37,615 nt of DNA from Magnetococcales bacterium HA3dbin3 (lineage in GTDB: Bacteria > Pseudomonadota > Magnetococcia > Magnetococcales > DC0425bin3). Below the pieces are notes generated by a model, which saw only the letters and a program-made list of their open reading frames with translations, did no database searches and was not told the origin of the DNA. Position numbers and translations under genes: made by a program. The stretch is taken from assembly GCA_002753495.1 (NCBI GenBank), contig PEAJ01000005.1:1-37615 (forward strand), given 5' to 3'. Of this stretch, positions 19,452 to 29,597 are shown piece by piece; the stretch's first letter is position 1, and each line of letters begins with the position of its first letter.

Positions 19452-19874
19452 GTGTACGCCAATGTCAACGACATGGTTTCCCGCTTCGGCGAGGCGGAGA
19501 TGGCGCAACGCAGCGACCTGGTGGCCGGAACCACCCTTGATGCCGCCGTGATCGGCCAGGCCCTGGCCGACGCGACGGCGGAGATGGATGGCTATCTTGC
19601 CACCCGCTACACGCTGCCGCTGTCGCCACAACCGACGGTGCTGAACCGCACCTGTTGCGATATCGCCCGTTATCTCTTGTGGGGAGATAACCCTCTGGAG
19701 ATGGTGAGGGAACGCTACCAAAACGCTATCCGCATGCTGGAGGCGGTGGCAAAAGGGCATATCTCCCTCGGTATGCCCACCGATGACACCCCGGAACCGG
19801 TGACGGGCGGCGTGACCTATCACGCCGCCCCGCGGGTCTTCGTCGCCGGGGCGTTCCCGAGCATCTTCCGGTAA
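19452..19874 (+). CDS. gp36-like head-tail connector (DUF1320)
   Basis: MYANVNDMVSRFGEAEMAQRSD...EMDGYLATRYTLPL. Confidence 0.9.
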   Translation: MYANVNDMVSRFGEAEMAQRSDLVAGTTLDAAVIGQALADATAEMDGYLATRYTLPLSPQPTVLNRTCCDIARYLLWGDNPLEMVRERYQNAIRMLEAVAKGHISLGMPTDDTPEPVTGGVTYHAAPRVFVAGAFPSIFR

Positions 19875-19885
19875 AGGAGGCGGCG

Positions 19886-20341
19886 ATGCAGCTGCCGATT
19901 ACTGATTACCTTTTTCTGGAAAAAGAGATCATTGCGCGGCTGGCAGCGACGGTGCCCGGACTGCCGGTGCTGGCCATCGATAACGAGGCGCAGCTGCGCA
20001 TGAACTTGCTCCCCGTCACCAGCGCCTTTGTCTGGATGATCGACGACCGTCCGGGCGAAGTCATGTCGCAAGGGCGTGGGCAAAAGATCCACCAAAGCTG
20101 GCTTGTCGAGCTGGTGACAAAAAATGCCGCACAGCCCCTCACCGGCACGGCGGCACGCCAAGAAGCCGGGCCGATCATGATGCAAATCCGTGAAGCTCTC
20201 GTCGGCTGGACGCCAAACGAATACGTCGTTTCCAGGTTCCGACAAGAAACATCTGCCGTGAAAAAAATGGCCATGGAAGGGGGAATCATTATCCGCCCCC
20301 TGCAATTCGGCGCGGAATTCACACTGAAGACAAACAATTAG
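19886..20341 (+). CDS. gp37-like (DUF1834) minor tail/terminator protein
   Basis: Sequence character and position after DUF1320. Confidence 0.75.
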   Translation: MQLPITDYLFLEKEIIARLAATVPGLPVLAIDNEAQLRMNLLPVTSAFVWMIDDRPGEVMSQGRGQKIHQSWLVELVTKNAAQPLTGTAARQEAGPIMMQIREALVGWTPNEYVVSRFRQETSAVKKMAMEGGIIIRPLQFGAEFTLKTNN

Positions 20342-20353
20342 AAAGGATCACCC

Positions 20354-21289
20354 GTGGACGGACTCCTTGCCTCCGGACAACTCTTCATCAGCCGATTCAA
20401 CCCCGACGGCACGCCGCAAGATTGGGGTGATGTCGGGAATACCAAATCGTTCAGCCTGCACGAACAGGCGGACGCGAAAGTACGCTTGTCCAATAACCCG
20501 GACACCTTTGCGACGCCGTTGAATTCTGTCCCGATTCCGAAGCCGCTCGAACTCGCGATCAAGACCGACGAGCTTAACCCGGCAACGCTGGCTATCATCT
20601 TTCGGGGGGAGACCGCTCCCCTCTCCGAAGGGGCAGGCACGGCAACGGTTGAAACCTTCGCCGCCACCCCCGGCAAATACCGCAAGCTGGGCAACCGCAA
20701 CATCCAGACCGCAAACTTCTCTTTGAAGAAGACGGCAGGGGCAAGCGCCACCGCCTGGGCTGCCACCACCGCCGTAACTCTTGGCACCTGCGTGCATCCG
20801 GTCACAGCCAACGGCCACTACTACAAATGCACCGTGGCCGGCACCACCGGGGCTTCCGCCCCGACCTGGCCGACAGACGGCTCTACCGTCACCGACGGCA
20901 CGGCCACCTGGATCGATGCCGGGGTGATCACGCTGACGCCGACCATTGATTACGTCGTCGAATACCAGAGCGGCATGGTGATGCCGACCATCGGCGGCGC
21001 CGCCACTCTCGGGGACAACTTGACCGTCACCTACGACCATCATGCCGTTTCCGGCAATCGCGTATCCGGGGGTCTCAAACGGTCCATTTACTGCCGGGTA
21101 CGCTTGCGCGGCGTCAACCTGGCCAATCAGGAACCAATCGAAGTTTACATCCCTTACACCTCCCTCTACCCCAACGGGGCAGTGGAGTTCATGTCCGAAA
21201 ATTATGCCACCTTCGACCTGAAAGGGAGCCCGACACTGGCCACCGGCGAGAGCGCACCCTACTACGTCGACATTCTCAACCCGTTTTAA
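20354..21289 (+). CDS. Major tail tube protein with inserted ancillary module
   Basis: LASGQLFISRFNPDGTPQDWGDVGNTKSFSL...; insert WAATTAVTLGTCVHPVTANGHYYKCTVAGTTGASAPTWPTDGSTVTDGTATWIDAG. Confidence 0.75.
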   Translation: MDGLLASGQLFISRFNPDGTPQDWGDVGNTKSFSLHEQADAKVRLSNNPDTFATPLNSVPIPKPLELAIKTDELNPATLAIIFRGETAPLSEGAGTATVETFAATPGKYRKLGNRNIQTANFSLKKTAGASATAWAATTAVTLGTCVHPVTANGHYYKCTVAGTTGASAPTWPTDGSTVTDGTATWIDAGVITLTPTIDYVVEYQSGMVMPTIGGAATLGDNLTVTYDHHAVSGNRVSGGLKRSIYCRVRLRGVNLANQEPIEVYIPYTSLYPNGAVEFMSENYATFDLKGSPTLATGESAPYYVDILNPF

Positions 21290-21305
21290 TGACAGGAGTC
21301 TCCCT

Positions 21306-21845
21306 ATGCCGCGCACCTGTGCCATGACCGTCGCCGGTCATACCGTTACCGTCCATGAACTCACCCTTAACGACCAGGCCAGTTGGCTTGCCGCGCAGGC
21401 GGACCGGCCGCTCAGCGTAGGCGAAGCGGACGAAACCTTTCTGCCCGATATCGCCGTGTCCGACCTGCTCGCCATGGTCGACGGGTTGACGCGGGAAGAT
21501 ATCGGCCCGCTGGCCCCTTCCGACCTTGCGCCGGTGGTGGCGAAAGCGCGGGAGTTGAACCCGCATTTTTTCGCCATGCACGACTGGCGCCACCGCCACC
21601 GACGGGAGTTCAAGGAGTACGTGCTGACGGAAAACCTGAAAAGGGCCATGCAGGATCGGCCGTCGGAACCCCTTGCGCCGACAGCGGACTCTGCCGCGCC
21701 GTCGGCTACCTGGCCGCCGCTGAGTCCGATTGCCCCGTCGCCGCCCACGCCTGCGCCGTCTACCACGCCCGCGCCCGCCTCCGGCGACAGCTTGCCACCC
21801 TCGAATCCACCGCCTGCACCCTTGCCCGCAACGGGCACGGCATGA
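21306..21845 (+). CDS. Tail assembly chaperone (upstream-frame product)
   Basis: Sits between tail tube and tape measure; Pro-rich tail in frame 0. Confidence 0.7.
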   Translation: MPRTCAMTVAGHTVTVHELTLNDQASWLAAQADRPLSVGEADETFLPDIAVSDLLAMVDGLTREDIGPLAPSDLAPVVAKARELNPHFFAMHDWRHRHRREFKEYVLTENLKRAMQDRPSEPLAPTADSAAPSATWPPLSPIAPSPPTPAPSTTPAPASGDSLPPSNPPPAPLPATGTA

Positions 21846-21919
21846 TCTGGGATTATCCATGGCGGCGCTTTCTCGCCGCCGTGGATGAGTTCACCCACGC
21901 ACACGGACTTAAGCGATGA
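21639..21919 (+). CDS. Tail assembly chaperone -1-frame extension (probable programmed frameshift product)
   Basis: -1 frame open to TGA at 21917-21919: ...ARLRRQLATLESTACTLARNGHGMIWDYPWRRFLAAVDEFTHAHGLKR; no obvious own start. Confidence 0.6.
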
Positions 21920-24900
21920 GTACACCTGGCAATCTTACCGTTTCCATGTCCCTTACCATGAATGCAACGCCGTTCGTGGAGGTGCTGCAAAAGGTCGAAG
22001 CGGCTTGGAAAAAGGGCATGGGCGACCTTAAGAACGTCGTGCGAATCACGGCGGCGGAGATCGGCGAAAGCTGGGCGGTGCTCGGGGCGCGGCCACAAGC
22101 GGCAATCACCAAGGAGATTGAAAAGGTTGAAAAAGCCCTTGACACCTTGAAACTGTCGGGGCGCGTGGCGATGGGAGATATCGCCCGCGCCACCGAAGCG
22201 GCGGACGCTAAAATCGCCAAACTCGAAAAAGAGCTGTCGGTTGCCAATGAGGAGAGCAAGGACTTTGGCATCATCGGGGTCCGCTCGATCCGGGAAGTTG
22301 AAACGGAAATCTCCAGTCTTGAAAATGCCTACCTTAGACTTTCCGCATCCAAAAAAGTCTCCCAGGTTGATCTGGCTCGATCCTTTGAGGCGATGGCGGC
22401 GCAGGTCAAGACCTTGCGCGCGGAGATGGTGGCGCCGCTGCCGACCACCAAGGCCTTTACCGCCCTCGGGATGCGGCCTGAGGCTGAGATCAAGGCCGAG
22501 ATCCACGCCGTCGAAACCGCCTACCGCACCCTGGCCGCCTCCGGCGTTGCCTCGCAGATGGAACTGACTCGCGCCACCGAGGCGGCGCGGGTCAAAACCG
22601 CCGCCCTGCACCAGGAGTTGACCGGCGTAAAGGACACCACCCTGGGGTGGGGGAAGGCGATCAAGTCCATGGCCGGGATGATGGCGGCCTTCGGGGTGAT
22701 GCGCTTCGGAAAATCCATCGTCCATACCGAACTTGAATTCCAGAAAGCCCAGAACACCATGTCGATGCTGACCGGATCGGCGCGCCAGGGGGCAGAGGAG
22801 TTCGGTTGGGTGGCAAGGATGGCCGACCGCGCCGGCGTTTCGATCGAGGAAGGGGCGAAAGCTTATGGCCGATGGATTGCCGCCTCGCGCGTCGCCGGCC
22901 TCTCTGGGGCCGAGTCACGCAAAATTTTCGAGCAGCTCGCCACCGGCTTTGCCCGTGTCGGCTCCACAACCATCGAAACCACGCGCGCATTCCACGCCCT
23001 CGCCGAGATCCTTGATGAAGGCAAGGTCACGCCAAAACGCATGACCCAGCTCTCCGCCGATTCCTCTCCCGCTCTTTACGCCCTGAAACGGGCGATGGAA
23101 GAGGTAGGGAAAGAGTCGGTCAAACTGATCCCGCGCATGGCCGAACTGTTCGCGCAAGAACCGGCCGGCGGCGTCGAAAAGTCAAAGATCGTCTTCAACC
23201 AGCTGGAGAATGCCTACAAACAGGCACAGGACACTATCGCGCAAGGCGGCCTGATGGCGGCGCTCGAAGAAGCGGCCGCCAAGATGACGGCGTTTCTGAA
23301 CAAGGATGAAACCCACGCCGCCTTGGAGGTTTTTGGCGAATTTGCCGGGGGGGTTGTGCGCCATCTGGCCGGGCTTGATACCCCCATGGATACACTGAAA
23401 GGCAAACTCGACGAGATTGCCAGCAGTAGCGACGGCGCGGCGATGAAGATGATGAACCGCATCGCGGCGCTGATGAAATTCATCTCGTTCGATGTTGTCC
23501 CCAGCCTCGAAAGCGTAGAGCGGGTCATAAAGTCAACCTGGAACATCTTCTTTCCAGACCATGCCGCCATCGACAAGGAAAAAAACGAGAGATACCAAAA
23601 CCATATCAACGACACCATCGAATCCTTGCAAGCCAAAGGCGGCGACATGCACCTGGAGCGCCGGCCGCAGGAGATCCAAAAACTTGCCGAAAGCGGCAAG
23701 ATTTCGTGGAAGGAAGCTTATCAGGCGGTGCGGGAGTACGAAGAGGCAGCCCTGACTGCGCTTGCGCAAATCGGCAAGAAAAAGGAAGAGCTGGAAAAAT
23801 TATCCGAGCAGATGGACGAGGCGGAGACGAAAGAGCACAAGAAGGCGATCGATGAAAAGATCAAGCACGAAAACGAATTCGTCGCCGCATCCGAAAAAGC
23901 CCTGCAAGAGTCGCTGACCGCTTACCAGAAATACACCCAGGCTGTTGACCATTGGCAAAATGAACGGGAACTGCTCCGCGGGACAAAAAACGACAAGATT
24001 CGCGCCATCCGGCAGCGCGGAATGAATCCGATCGAGAAAGATCACAGTGACCGGATGGCCTATCGGGAGAAGTTGGACGAGTCTATGGCGATCCAGCAAA
24101 AAGCCCGCATTCAGAAAACCATGGGGCACGAGGATTTGCCAAAGAGTGAAATAGACCGCGCCATCTCTTTAGCTAAGGAGGCGGAAACTATTGCCGCCGG
24201 GTTGAAGTTTGCACCGGCGGCAATCCAGGGTGTGACCGAGGCGGCCAAGGTGCTCGATTTGATTTACCAGCACCTGGAAGAGAGGGCGCGGGAAAACCAG
24301 GCGGCGCAGAAAGAATCGATTGACGCCCTGCGTGACGGGATCGAAATGGGGCGCAAGAGCCTGGGGAAGTTGCAAGAGGAGTTAAAGGGGCTGTCGGAGG
24401 AAGAGACCTACGTTGAAATCAAAGGCAACTTTGATGAAGTGGAGGCGTCGATCAAGAGGATCAAAGAGGGGCTTTCCGGGCTGCGGCTGCCTTCGGAGCG
24501 CGACCCCTACACCAACCCGTCCCCCACGCCAACCCCCCCTCAAGGCTACGCCAGCGGCGGCAGCGTGCCAGGGTATGGACATGAGGATACCGTTCACGCC
24601 CTGCTGACGCCGGGGGAGTTTGTCCTTACCCCCAAGGCCGTGGAACGGGCCGGACTGCCTTACCTGAACAGGCTCAATAGTGGCGAAGGGCCGGCCCATT
24701 CGCGCTTTGCCCGCGGCGGCGTGGTGGCGGGAATCGAGCTCCCCGCCTTCGCCGGCGGCGGGGTTGTCGGCGCCAGTGACAGCGATGGCTCTTTAAGCAC
24801 CGGCGGCCGCTGGCAAAATACCATCCGCATCGAGATCAACGACCCCATCCACGGCACAATCGGCTTGCATGCCGCCGAGGCCGACGGGCGCCGGTTTGCC

Positions 24901-24939
24901 AACGTGATGCGGCGCCTAAGCAAAGGCACCGCCCAATGA
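21916..24939 (+). CDS. Tail tape measure protein
   Basis: 1007 aa, long coiled-coil, TMP-like LEFQKAQNTMSMLTGSARQGAEEFGWVARMADRAG and C-terminal GYASGGSVPGYGHEDTVHALLTPGEFVL. Confidence 0.93.
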   Translation: MSTPGNLTVSMSLTMNATPFVEVLQKVEAAWKKGMGDLKNVVRITAAEIGESWAVLGARPQAAITKEIEKVEKALDTLKLSGRVAMGDIARATEAADAKIAKLEKELSVANEESKDFGIIGVRSIREVETEISSLENAYLRLSASKKVSQVDLARSFEAMAAQVKTLRAEMVAPLPTTKAFTALGMRPEAEIKAEIHAVETAYRTLAASGVASQMELTRATEAARVKTAALHQELTGVKDTTLGWGKAIKSMAGMMAAFGVMRFGKSIVHTELEFQKAQNTMSMLTGSARQGAEEFGWVARMADRAGVSIEEGAKAYGRWIAASRVAGLSGAESRKIFEQLATGFARVGSTTIETTRAFHALAEILDEGKVTPKRMTQLSADSSPALYALKRAMEEVGKESVKLIPRMAELFAQEPAGGVEKSKIVFNQLENAYKQAQDTIAQGGLMAALEEAAAKMTAFLNKDETHAALEVFGEFAGGVVRHLAGLDTPMDTLKGKLDEIASSSDGAAMKMMNRIAALMKFISFDVVPSLESVERVIKSTWNIFFPDHAAIDKEKNERYQNHINDTIESLQAKGGDMHLERRPQEIQKLAESGKISWKEAYQAVREYEEAALTALAQIGKKKEELEKLSEQMDEAETKEHKKAIDEKIKHENEFVAASEKALQESLTAYQKYTQAVDHWQNERELLRGTKNDKIRAIRQRGMNPIEKDHSDRMAYREKLDESMAIQQKARIQKTMGHEDLPKSEIDRAISLAKEAETIAAGLKFAPAAIQGVTEAAKVLDLIYQHLEERARENQAAQKESIDALRDGIEMGRKSLGKLQEELKGLSEEETYVEIKGNFDEVEASIKRIKEGLSGLRLPSERDPYTNPSPTPTPPQGYASGGSVPGYGHEDTVHALLTPGEFVLTPKAVERAGLPYLNRLNSGEGPAHSRFARGGVVAGIELPAFAGGGVVGASDSDGSLSTGGRWQNTIRIEINDPIHGTIGLHAAEADGRRFANVMRRLSKGTAQ

Positions 24940-25304
24940 GAACCCTGAACGGTGTGGCCCTGCCCGACGGCACCCTTTGGCGCAACCGGCGCGGCTGGAG
25001 CGCAGTGGCGCAAACCTCTCAGCGCACGCTTGACTGCCGCGTGGTGATGTTTTCCCAGGCCAAGATCGCCGGGCAACCGATTGATCTGGTGATGGATGAG
25101 CCTTCCTGTTGGCCAACGCTTGCCGAAGTGCAGGTCTTGACCGCCCTGGCCGACCAGGCCGGCTCTAGCTTCCCGTTCGTCTGGGATGATTTTACCGCCA
25201 ACGTGATGTTTCGCCACGAAGAACCGCCGGCTGCTGAGTTTCACCAGCTGCTGCCGGGGATCGATGATTACTTCGTCGGCATCGTGCGCCTGGTCACTAT
25301 TTGA
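24936..25304 (+). CDS. Minor tail protein
   Basis: 122 aa directly after tape measure. Confidence 0.65.
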   Translation: MRTLNGVALPDGTLWRNRRGWSAVAQTSQRTLDCRVVMFSQAKIAGQPIDLVMDEPSCWPTLAEVQVLTALADQAGSSFPFVWDDFTANVMFRHEEPPAAEFHQLLPGIDDYFVGIVRLVTI

Positions 25305-25318
25305 TGGAGTAAGCCAAC

Positions 25319-26329
25319 ATGCCGGTCCAGCCCTCGGATATCCTTTTTTACAAGTCCGCCGTCGTCTCCAGTGATGGCAGCAACGGCGGCCGCAAGTCGG
25401 CCAACCTCGCCGCCACTGCCGTCAAAAACAACGTCTTGCCAGACCTGCAACAGACCGATTTGGATGCCGGCGCTACCACCTTGCGCAAGATCTTCCCGAG
25501 CAACGGCAACGCCACCGGGATCCCGCTCACCAGCTGCCGCGCGGCGATCACCTTTCAGCCGGATGTGGGGTGCTATTCGATCTTTGCCGGCACGCAGACC
25601 GACACCCAGGCCGACATCTCCAACCCGGCGCGGCGCGGCATCGGCACGCTCTACGTCAACGCAAGCGCCGGAGCGACATCGATCCAGGTGCTGTGCCGCG
25701 ATGCGGCGCGCATCCCGTTTCACAACGGCGATACCATCCGCATCTCAGATATTCCGCCACTCACCGGCGGCAGCGGCAATGCCGAGGATATCGTGCTGGC
25801 GAGCACGGGCGCGGTGAGCGCCAACGGCTCGCTCGTGACACTCACTTTCGCGAGTGGCCAGAGCCTCACCCACACCTACACCGCCGCGACGCCGACGCTG
25901 GTATCGAGCTACCTGGCGCTTGCCGACTTAACGCCAACCATTTCCAGTTTCAGCAAGACCTCTGCCGCCGGCACTTATGACAACACCACCTATCCGGTGG
26001 CAGGCAGCAATGTCGGCACGGTCGAGGATGTCTTTACCCTCACCTTCACCTCCGCCACCGCCTTTACTTGCGTTGGCTCCGTCAGCGGCACCGTCGGCGC
26101 CGGCACCATCGGCTCGGACTTCGCGCCGAATAACACCGCCTTTTCTGCCCCTTATTTCGTCCTCGTGCATGCCGGCTTCGGCGGCACCTGGGCGAGCGGC
26201 GACAGCATCACTTTTGCCACCCACCCGGCCTGTGCTGGCGTGTGGGAGGAGCGCATCATCTCTTCGGGGGCGAGCAGCGGTGGCAACAACACTTTACTGC
26301 TGGAAATTTTCGGCTCGTCAGCGTCTTAA
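25319..26329 (+). CDS. Structural tail protein, unknown
   Basis: 336 aa Thr/Ser/Gly-rich beta-type protein in tail module. Confidence 0.7.
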   Translation: MPVQPSDILFYKSAVVSSDGSNGGRKSANLAATAVKNNVLPDLQQTDLDAGATTLRKIFPSNGNATGIPLTSCRAAITFQPDVGCYSIFAGTQTDTQADISNPARRGIGTLYVNASAGATSIQVLCRDAARIPFHNGDTIRISDIPPLTGGSGNAEDIVLASTGAVSANGSLVTLTFASGQSLTHTYTAATPTLVSSYLALADLTPTISSFSKTSAAGTYDNTTYPVAGSNVGTVEDVFTLTFTSATAFTCVGSVSGTVGAGTIGSDFAPNNTAFSAPYFVLVHAGFGGTWASGDSITFATHPACAGVWEERIISSGASSGGNNTLLLEIFGSSAS

Positions 26330-26390
26330 AAGCCAAAATACCCCCGTCATCACCCCATTTTTTCGCATCCTGGCCGCTCTGGAGGCCAAA

Positions 26391-27386
26391 ATGACGATCG
26401 GAACACCAGCCGCCAGCGGCATCACCAGCGGCCCGCGCCACGTTCGCAAGGTTTTGACGCTGCGCATCACCGCGCGCGAGTTCACGCAGGAGGAGCTTGC
26501 CGCCCATCACTACGGCGTCAAGCCGGCCCCGGTCAGCCCGCCCTTTTTCAAGACCAAGGATAAACTGGCGATGAAAAAGGCGCTCGCGAGCGACAAGTTT
26601 TCCATCGAAGCCGCCGGCTACGAACCCTCCTTCCCGGCCAGCTTCGCGCCGGCGCCGATGTTTGACACCAGCGGCAAGCTGGTGTCGATCAACCCCGGCG
26701 ACATCATCCCCGGCTGCCAAGCCTTTGCCGTTTACGCCCCTGGCGACCCGCTTGCCGTGACCGTGGACGGTGCCGGCGCCTTTGCCGTGAGCGAGGCCGG
26801 CACCCGCCAGGCACCAGTGAGCGATACCCTTACCTTCAGCCAGTCCGCGCAACAGTCGCTTTCCAAGCCCTACGGCGTCGACAGCCTCGCTTTCGCGCTT
26901 CTGACCCGGTTCTACAACAGCAACGGGGTGGAGGTGGACGCGCCGATCTATGACGCCGATGCCGGGGCTTTTGTCGCCTCCAGCCCGGTCTCCGGTGCCC
27001 TGCGCGCGGTCTACACCGTGCCGGTGACGATTTTCCGCATCTACTACACGCCGCAACTGGGCAACGAGCAGCTGGCGGCCTGGCTTGACAACAAGCAACC
27101 GCGTTTCGATCCGGTGCGGGTGATCGCCACCTGCAACGGCATCTTGCGCGAAACGAGCTTTACGCCCGAGCTTTCACCTACCGTTTCCGGCACCTACCTT
27201 GCCGGGCTGCCGCCACAGCCCTACACCCAGGACAAGGGGGCCACGCAGTACGGCTCACCCGTCACCGTGCATGCCTCGGACGGCTCGTCCACGACGATGC
27301 AAGTCAAGTACGAAACCAGCGTGCCGTTTATCAACGACCGCGGCCAGCGTATCACCCTGAAGCCAAGCGACCAGGGGGCATCATGA
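26391..27386 (+). CDS. Structural tail protein, unknown
   Basis: In-frame ATG at 26391; 331 aa. Confidence 0.7.
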   Translation: MTIGTPAASGITSGPRHVRKVLTLRITAREFTQEELAAHHYGVKPAPVSPPFFKTKDKLAMKKALASDKFSIEAAGYEPSFPASFAPAPMFDTSGKLVSINPGDIIPGCQAFAVYAPGDPLAVTVDGAGAFAVSEAGTRQAPVSDTLTFSQSAQQSLSKPYGVDSLAFALLTRFYNSNGVEVDAPIYDADAGAFVASSPVSGALRAVYTVPVTIFRIYYTPQLGNEQLAAWLDNKQPRFDPVRVIATCNGILRETSFTPELSPTVSGTYLAGLPPQPYTQDKGATQYGSPVTVHASDGSSTTMQVKYETSVPFINDRGQRITLKPSDQGAS

Positions 27387-27913
27387 CGACGGTGACGCCG
27401 ATGCCCCTGTTTATGCAGGTTACCGGCTGGCAGGGCGGCGCTACGACGGTGTTGACTTATTCCGGGGATGGTATTTGCGAATTTTTGAGCCATAGCGGCG
27501 GGGGGGTCTGGATGGGCTGGCGCGTCGATGACCCGCGCACGGTAGTGGCGGTGTCGGACTCCCCGCAGGTGCAGATCGAGGAGGCAACATGCTCTTTCAC
27601 CGTCATGCCGACGACCGGTGACCCCAGGGTGCGGCAGTTCTTTTTCTCGGGCAAGATCAAAGACATGGGGGCATCGGTCGGGGCTGTTGTTCACATTGCA
27701 TTCCATTTCGACTTCGAGGGATGGAGCCGCTACAACGGCAACGTCGGCTGGTTGGCCGACCCGACGACGACGCTTGTGACCGGCCTGACCCGGACGGTTA
27801 AAAAATCAGACGGGTCCACCATCAAAACACACCATGACGATACGTTCGACTACGGCGCAGATGAGACGTTTCTGACGATGACGAAGACCGATGCGGGCTG
27901 GACTTACGCCTGA
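27383..27913 (+). CDS. Hypothetical tail-module protein
   Basis: 176 aa ORF overlapping upstream stop. Confidence 0.65.
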   Translation: MTTVTPMPLFMQVTGWQGGATTVLTYSGDGICEFLSHSGGGVWMGWRVDDPRTVVAVSDSPQVQIEEATCSFTVMPTTGDPRVRQFFFSGKIKDMGASVGAVVHIAFHFDFEGWSRYNGNVGWLADPTTTLVTGLTRTVKKSDGSTIKTHHDDTFDYGADETFLTMTKTDAGWTYA

Positions 27914-27939
27914 ACCGTACAGGGAACAAAGGAAATCTC

Positions 27940-28932
27940 ATGTATTGCAAATACATCTACGACGCCTCCGCAACGCCTGCCGATTTGATGGCCGATATCG
28001 TCGGGCTGCTCACTGGCACTATTACAGCAACCTCCGGTCTTTCAAGCAGCGCCGACAAGACCAACTCACAGATCATCACGACGGTGGCCGCCGGCTGGAC
28101 GGTGCATGATGCGAGCGCCGCGACCAACAAGAAGGTCTTGAAAGCCGCGCTCGCCGACAGCGGCTATAAGTATCTTGGGATTGATCTAAACACCACCGGC
28201 AAGCTGATCCTGGGGGTGTACGAGACCTGGGATGCGACCGGCCACAGCGCCGGCAACACCTCTTGGCAGAGCGATGATGGCTCGGTCTATCAGCCAGTCA
28301 ACCTTGCCAATGGCGGCACGATCTATATCCACGCGACGGCGCGCGGCGCGGTTTTTGTCGGCGTAACCGGTGGTTTGAAAGGGTTGCAGGGCACCTACAA
28401 TCCTGGCAGCTCGACCAGTGCGGCCGGGCTCTCCGGCATCACCGAGCGCACGCGCGGCCTCGCCTATGACACGACCGCCGCCGGCTACCCGCCTTTCGTG
28501 GCCTTTCTCCCTGGCATCGGCGGCGGCTTTGCCACGCACCCGCGCGCAAAGACCTACAACGGCGGCGACGTGACGAGTTTTTCCTTTGCCCCCAAGGATA
28601 TCTGTTCGATTGGCCTGCAAAACCTCTCCGGACTCCCTTCCGGCGTCGACAAGCGCATCCCCGATGGCAGCGGCGGCGGTGTGGTACCGGCCTACCCGCT
28701 GCTGGTGAGCGGCCGCAACTCCGCCAACAACATCGTCCCGGTCCACATGCCGGCCCCCTATGGCGACATCAGTGCTCTCACCGGCATCTATGCCATCCCG
28801 CTGCTAAGTGCCGGGGATTTTGACGAAAACCCGGAGCCGTCGGTGGTGATCGATGGCACGACGCATACCAATGTCACCTACTCCTGCTGGCCTGCCGCCG
28901 CCGGCAACCAGCTGGCGGTGCCGAAGCTGTGA
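27940..28932 (+). CDS. Structural tail protein, unknown
   Basis: 330 aa beta-rich ORF. Confidence 0.7.
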   Translation: MYCKYIYDASATPADLMADIVGLLTGTITATSGLSSSADKTNSQIITTVAAGWTVHDASAATNKKVLKAALADSGYKYLGIDLNTTGKLILGVYETWDATGHSAGNTSWQSDDGSVYQPVNLANGGTIYIHATARGAVFVGVTGGLKGLQGTYNPGSSTSAAGLSGITERTRGLAYDTTAAGYPPFVAFLPGIGGGFATHPRAKTYNGGDVTSFSFAPKDICSIGLQNLSGLPSGVDKRIPDGSGGGVVPAYPLLVSGRNSANNIVPVHMPAPYGDISALTGIYAIPLLSAGDFDENPEPSVVIDGTTHTNVTYSCWPAAAGNQLAVPKL

Positions 28933-28946
28933 GTGGACTTTAAACC

Positions 28947-29597
28947 GTGAGCGACGCGCTTTTTATCCTTGCCACTCCCGCCCCTGCCGCCATGCCGCGC
29001 GGGGCGGGGCCGGCGTTGGCGGAGGTTTCGGCCACGCCGGTAGTGTCGATGCCGCGCGGGCCGGGTCCGGCGTTGGCGCCGCTCGCCTGGCCGCCGACCC
29101 TTGGCCTGCAAAAAGGCATGGGCCGGCCGCTTGCCGCCGTGGCGGCAAGCGGTACGCGCACGATGCCGCGCGGGCTCGGGCCGGTGCTCTTTCGGCTGCC
29201 GGTGCCAGTGATGCCCGGGCAGCCGGTGGCGGTGAGTGGCAACGCACATGTGCGCGCGACGCTCGCGCAGCCCTTTGCCGTCATGTTGGCCGCGCGCCTG
29301 GCGCAGCCCTTCGCGATACACAGCAAAGTGGCCGTGACATTTGTGCAGCCGTTCGGCATCACGATTTCCGTTCGGATCGTCCAAACCTTCGGCTACGGCA
29401 TCAACGCAAAAATTGAACAGCCTTTTGAGATCTACAGCGATGTTTCAACGACGTTTTCCCAGCCCTTTGGCCTGCTGCTGCCGGTCACCGCCCTGTTCGT
29501 CCAGACCTGGGAGCGGCTCCCCTACAACCGCGTGCAGGCCCGGCTGGTCCAGCGCTTTGGCGTGCGGACCAGTGCGCCGCTGCTGGTGAGATCATGA
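28947..29597 (+). CDS. Internal-repeat tail-module protein (MPRGxGPxL and xxQPFxI repeats)
   Basis: Visible protein-level repeats. Confidence 0.7.
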   Translation: MSDALFILATPAPAAMPRGAGPALAEVSATPVVSMPRGPGPALAPLAWPPTLGLQKGMGRPLAAVAASGTRTMPRGLGPVLFRLPVPVMPGQPVAVSGNAHVRATLAQPFAVMLAARLAQPFAIHSKVAVTFVQPFGITISVRIVQTFGYGINAKIEQPFEIYSDVSTTFSQPFGLLLPVTALFVQTWERLPYNRVQARLVQRFGVRTSAPLLVRS

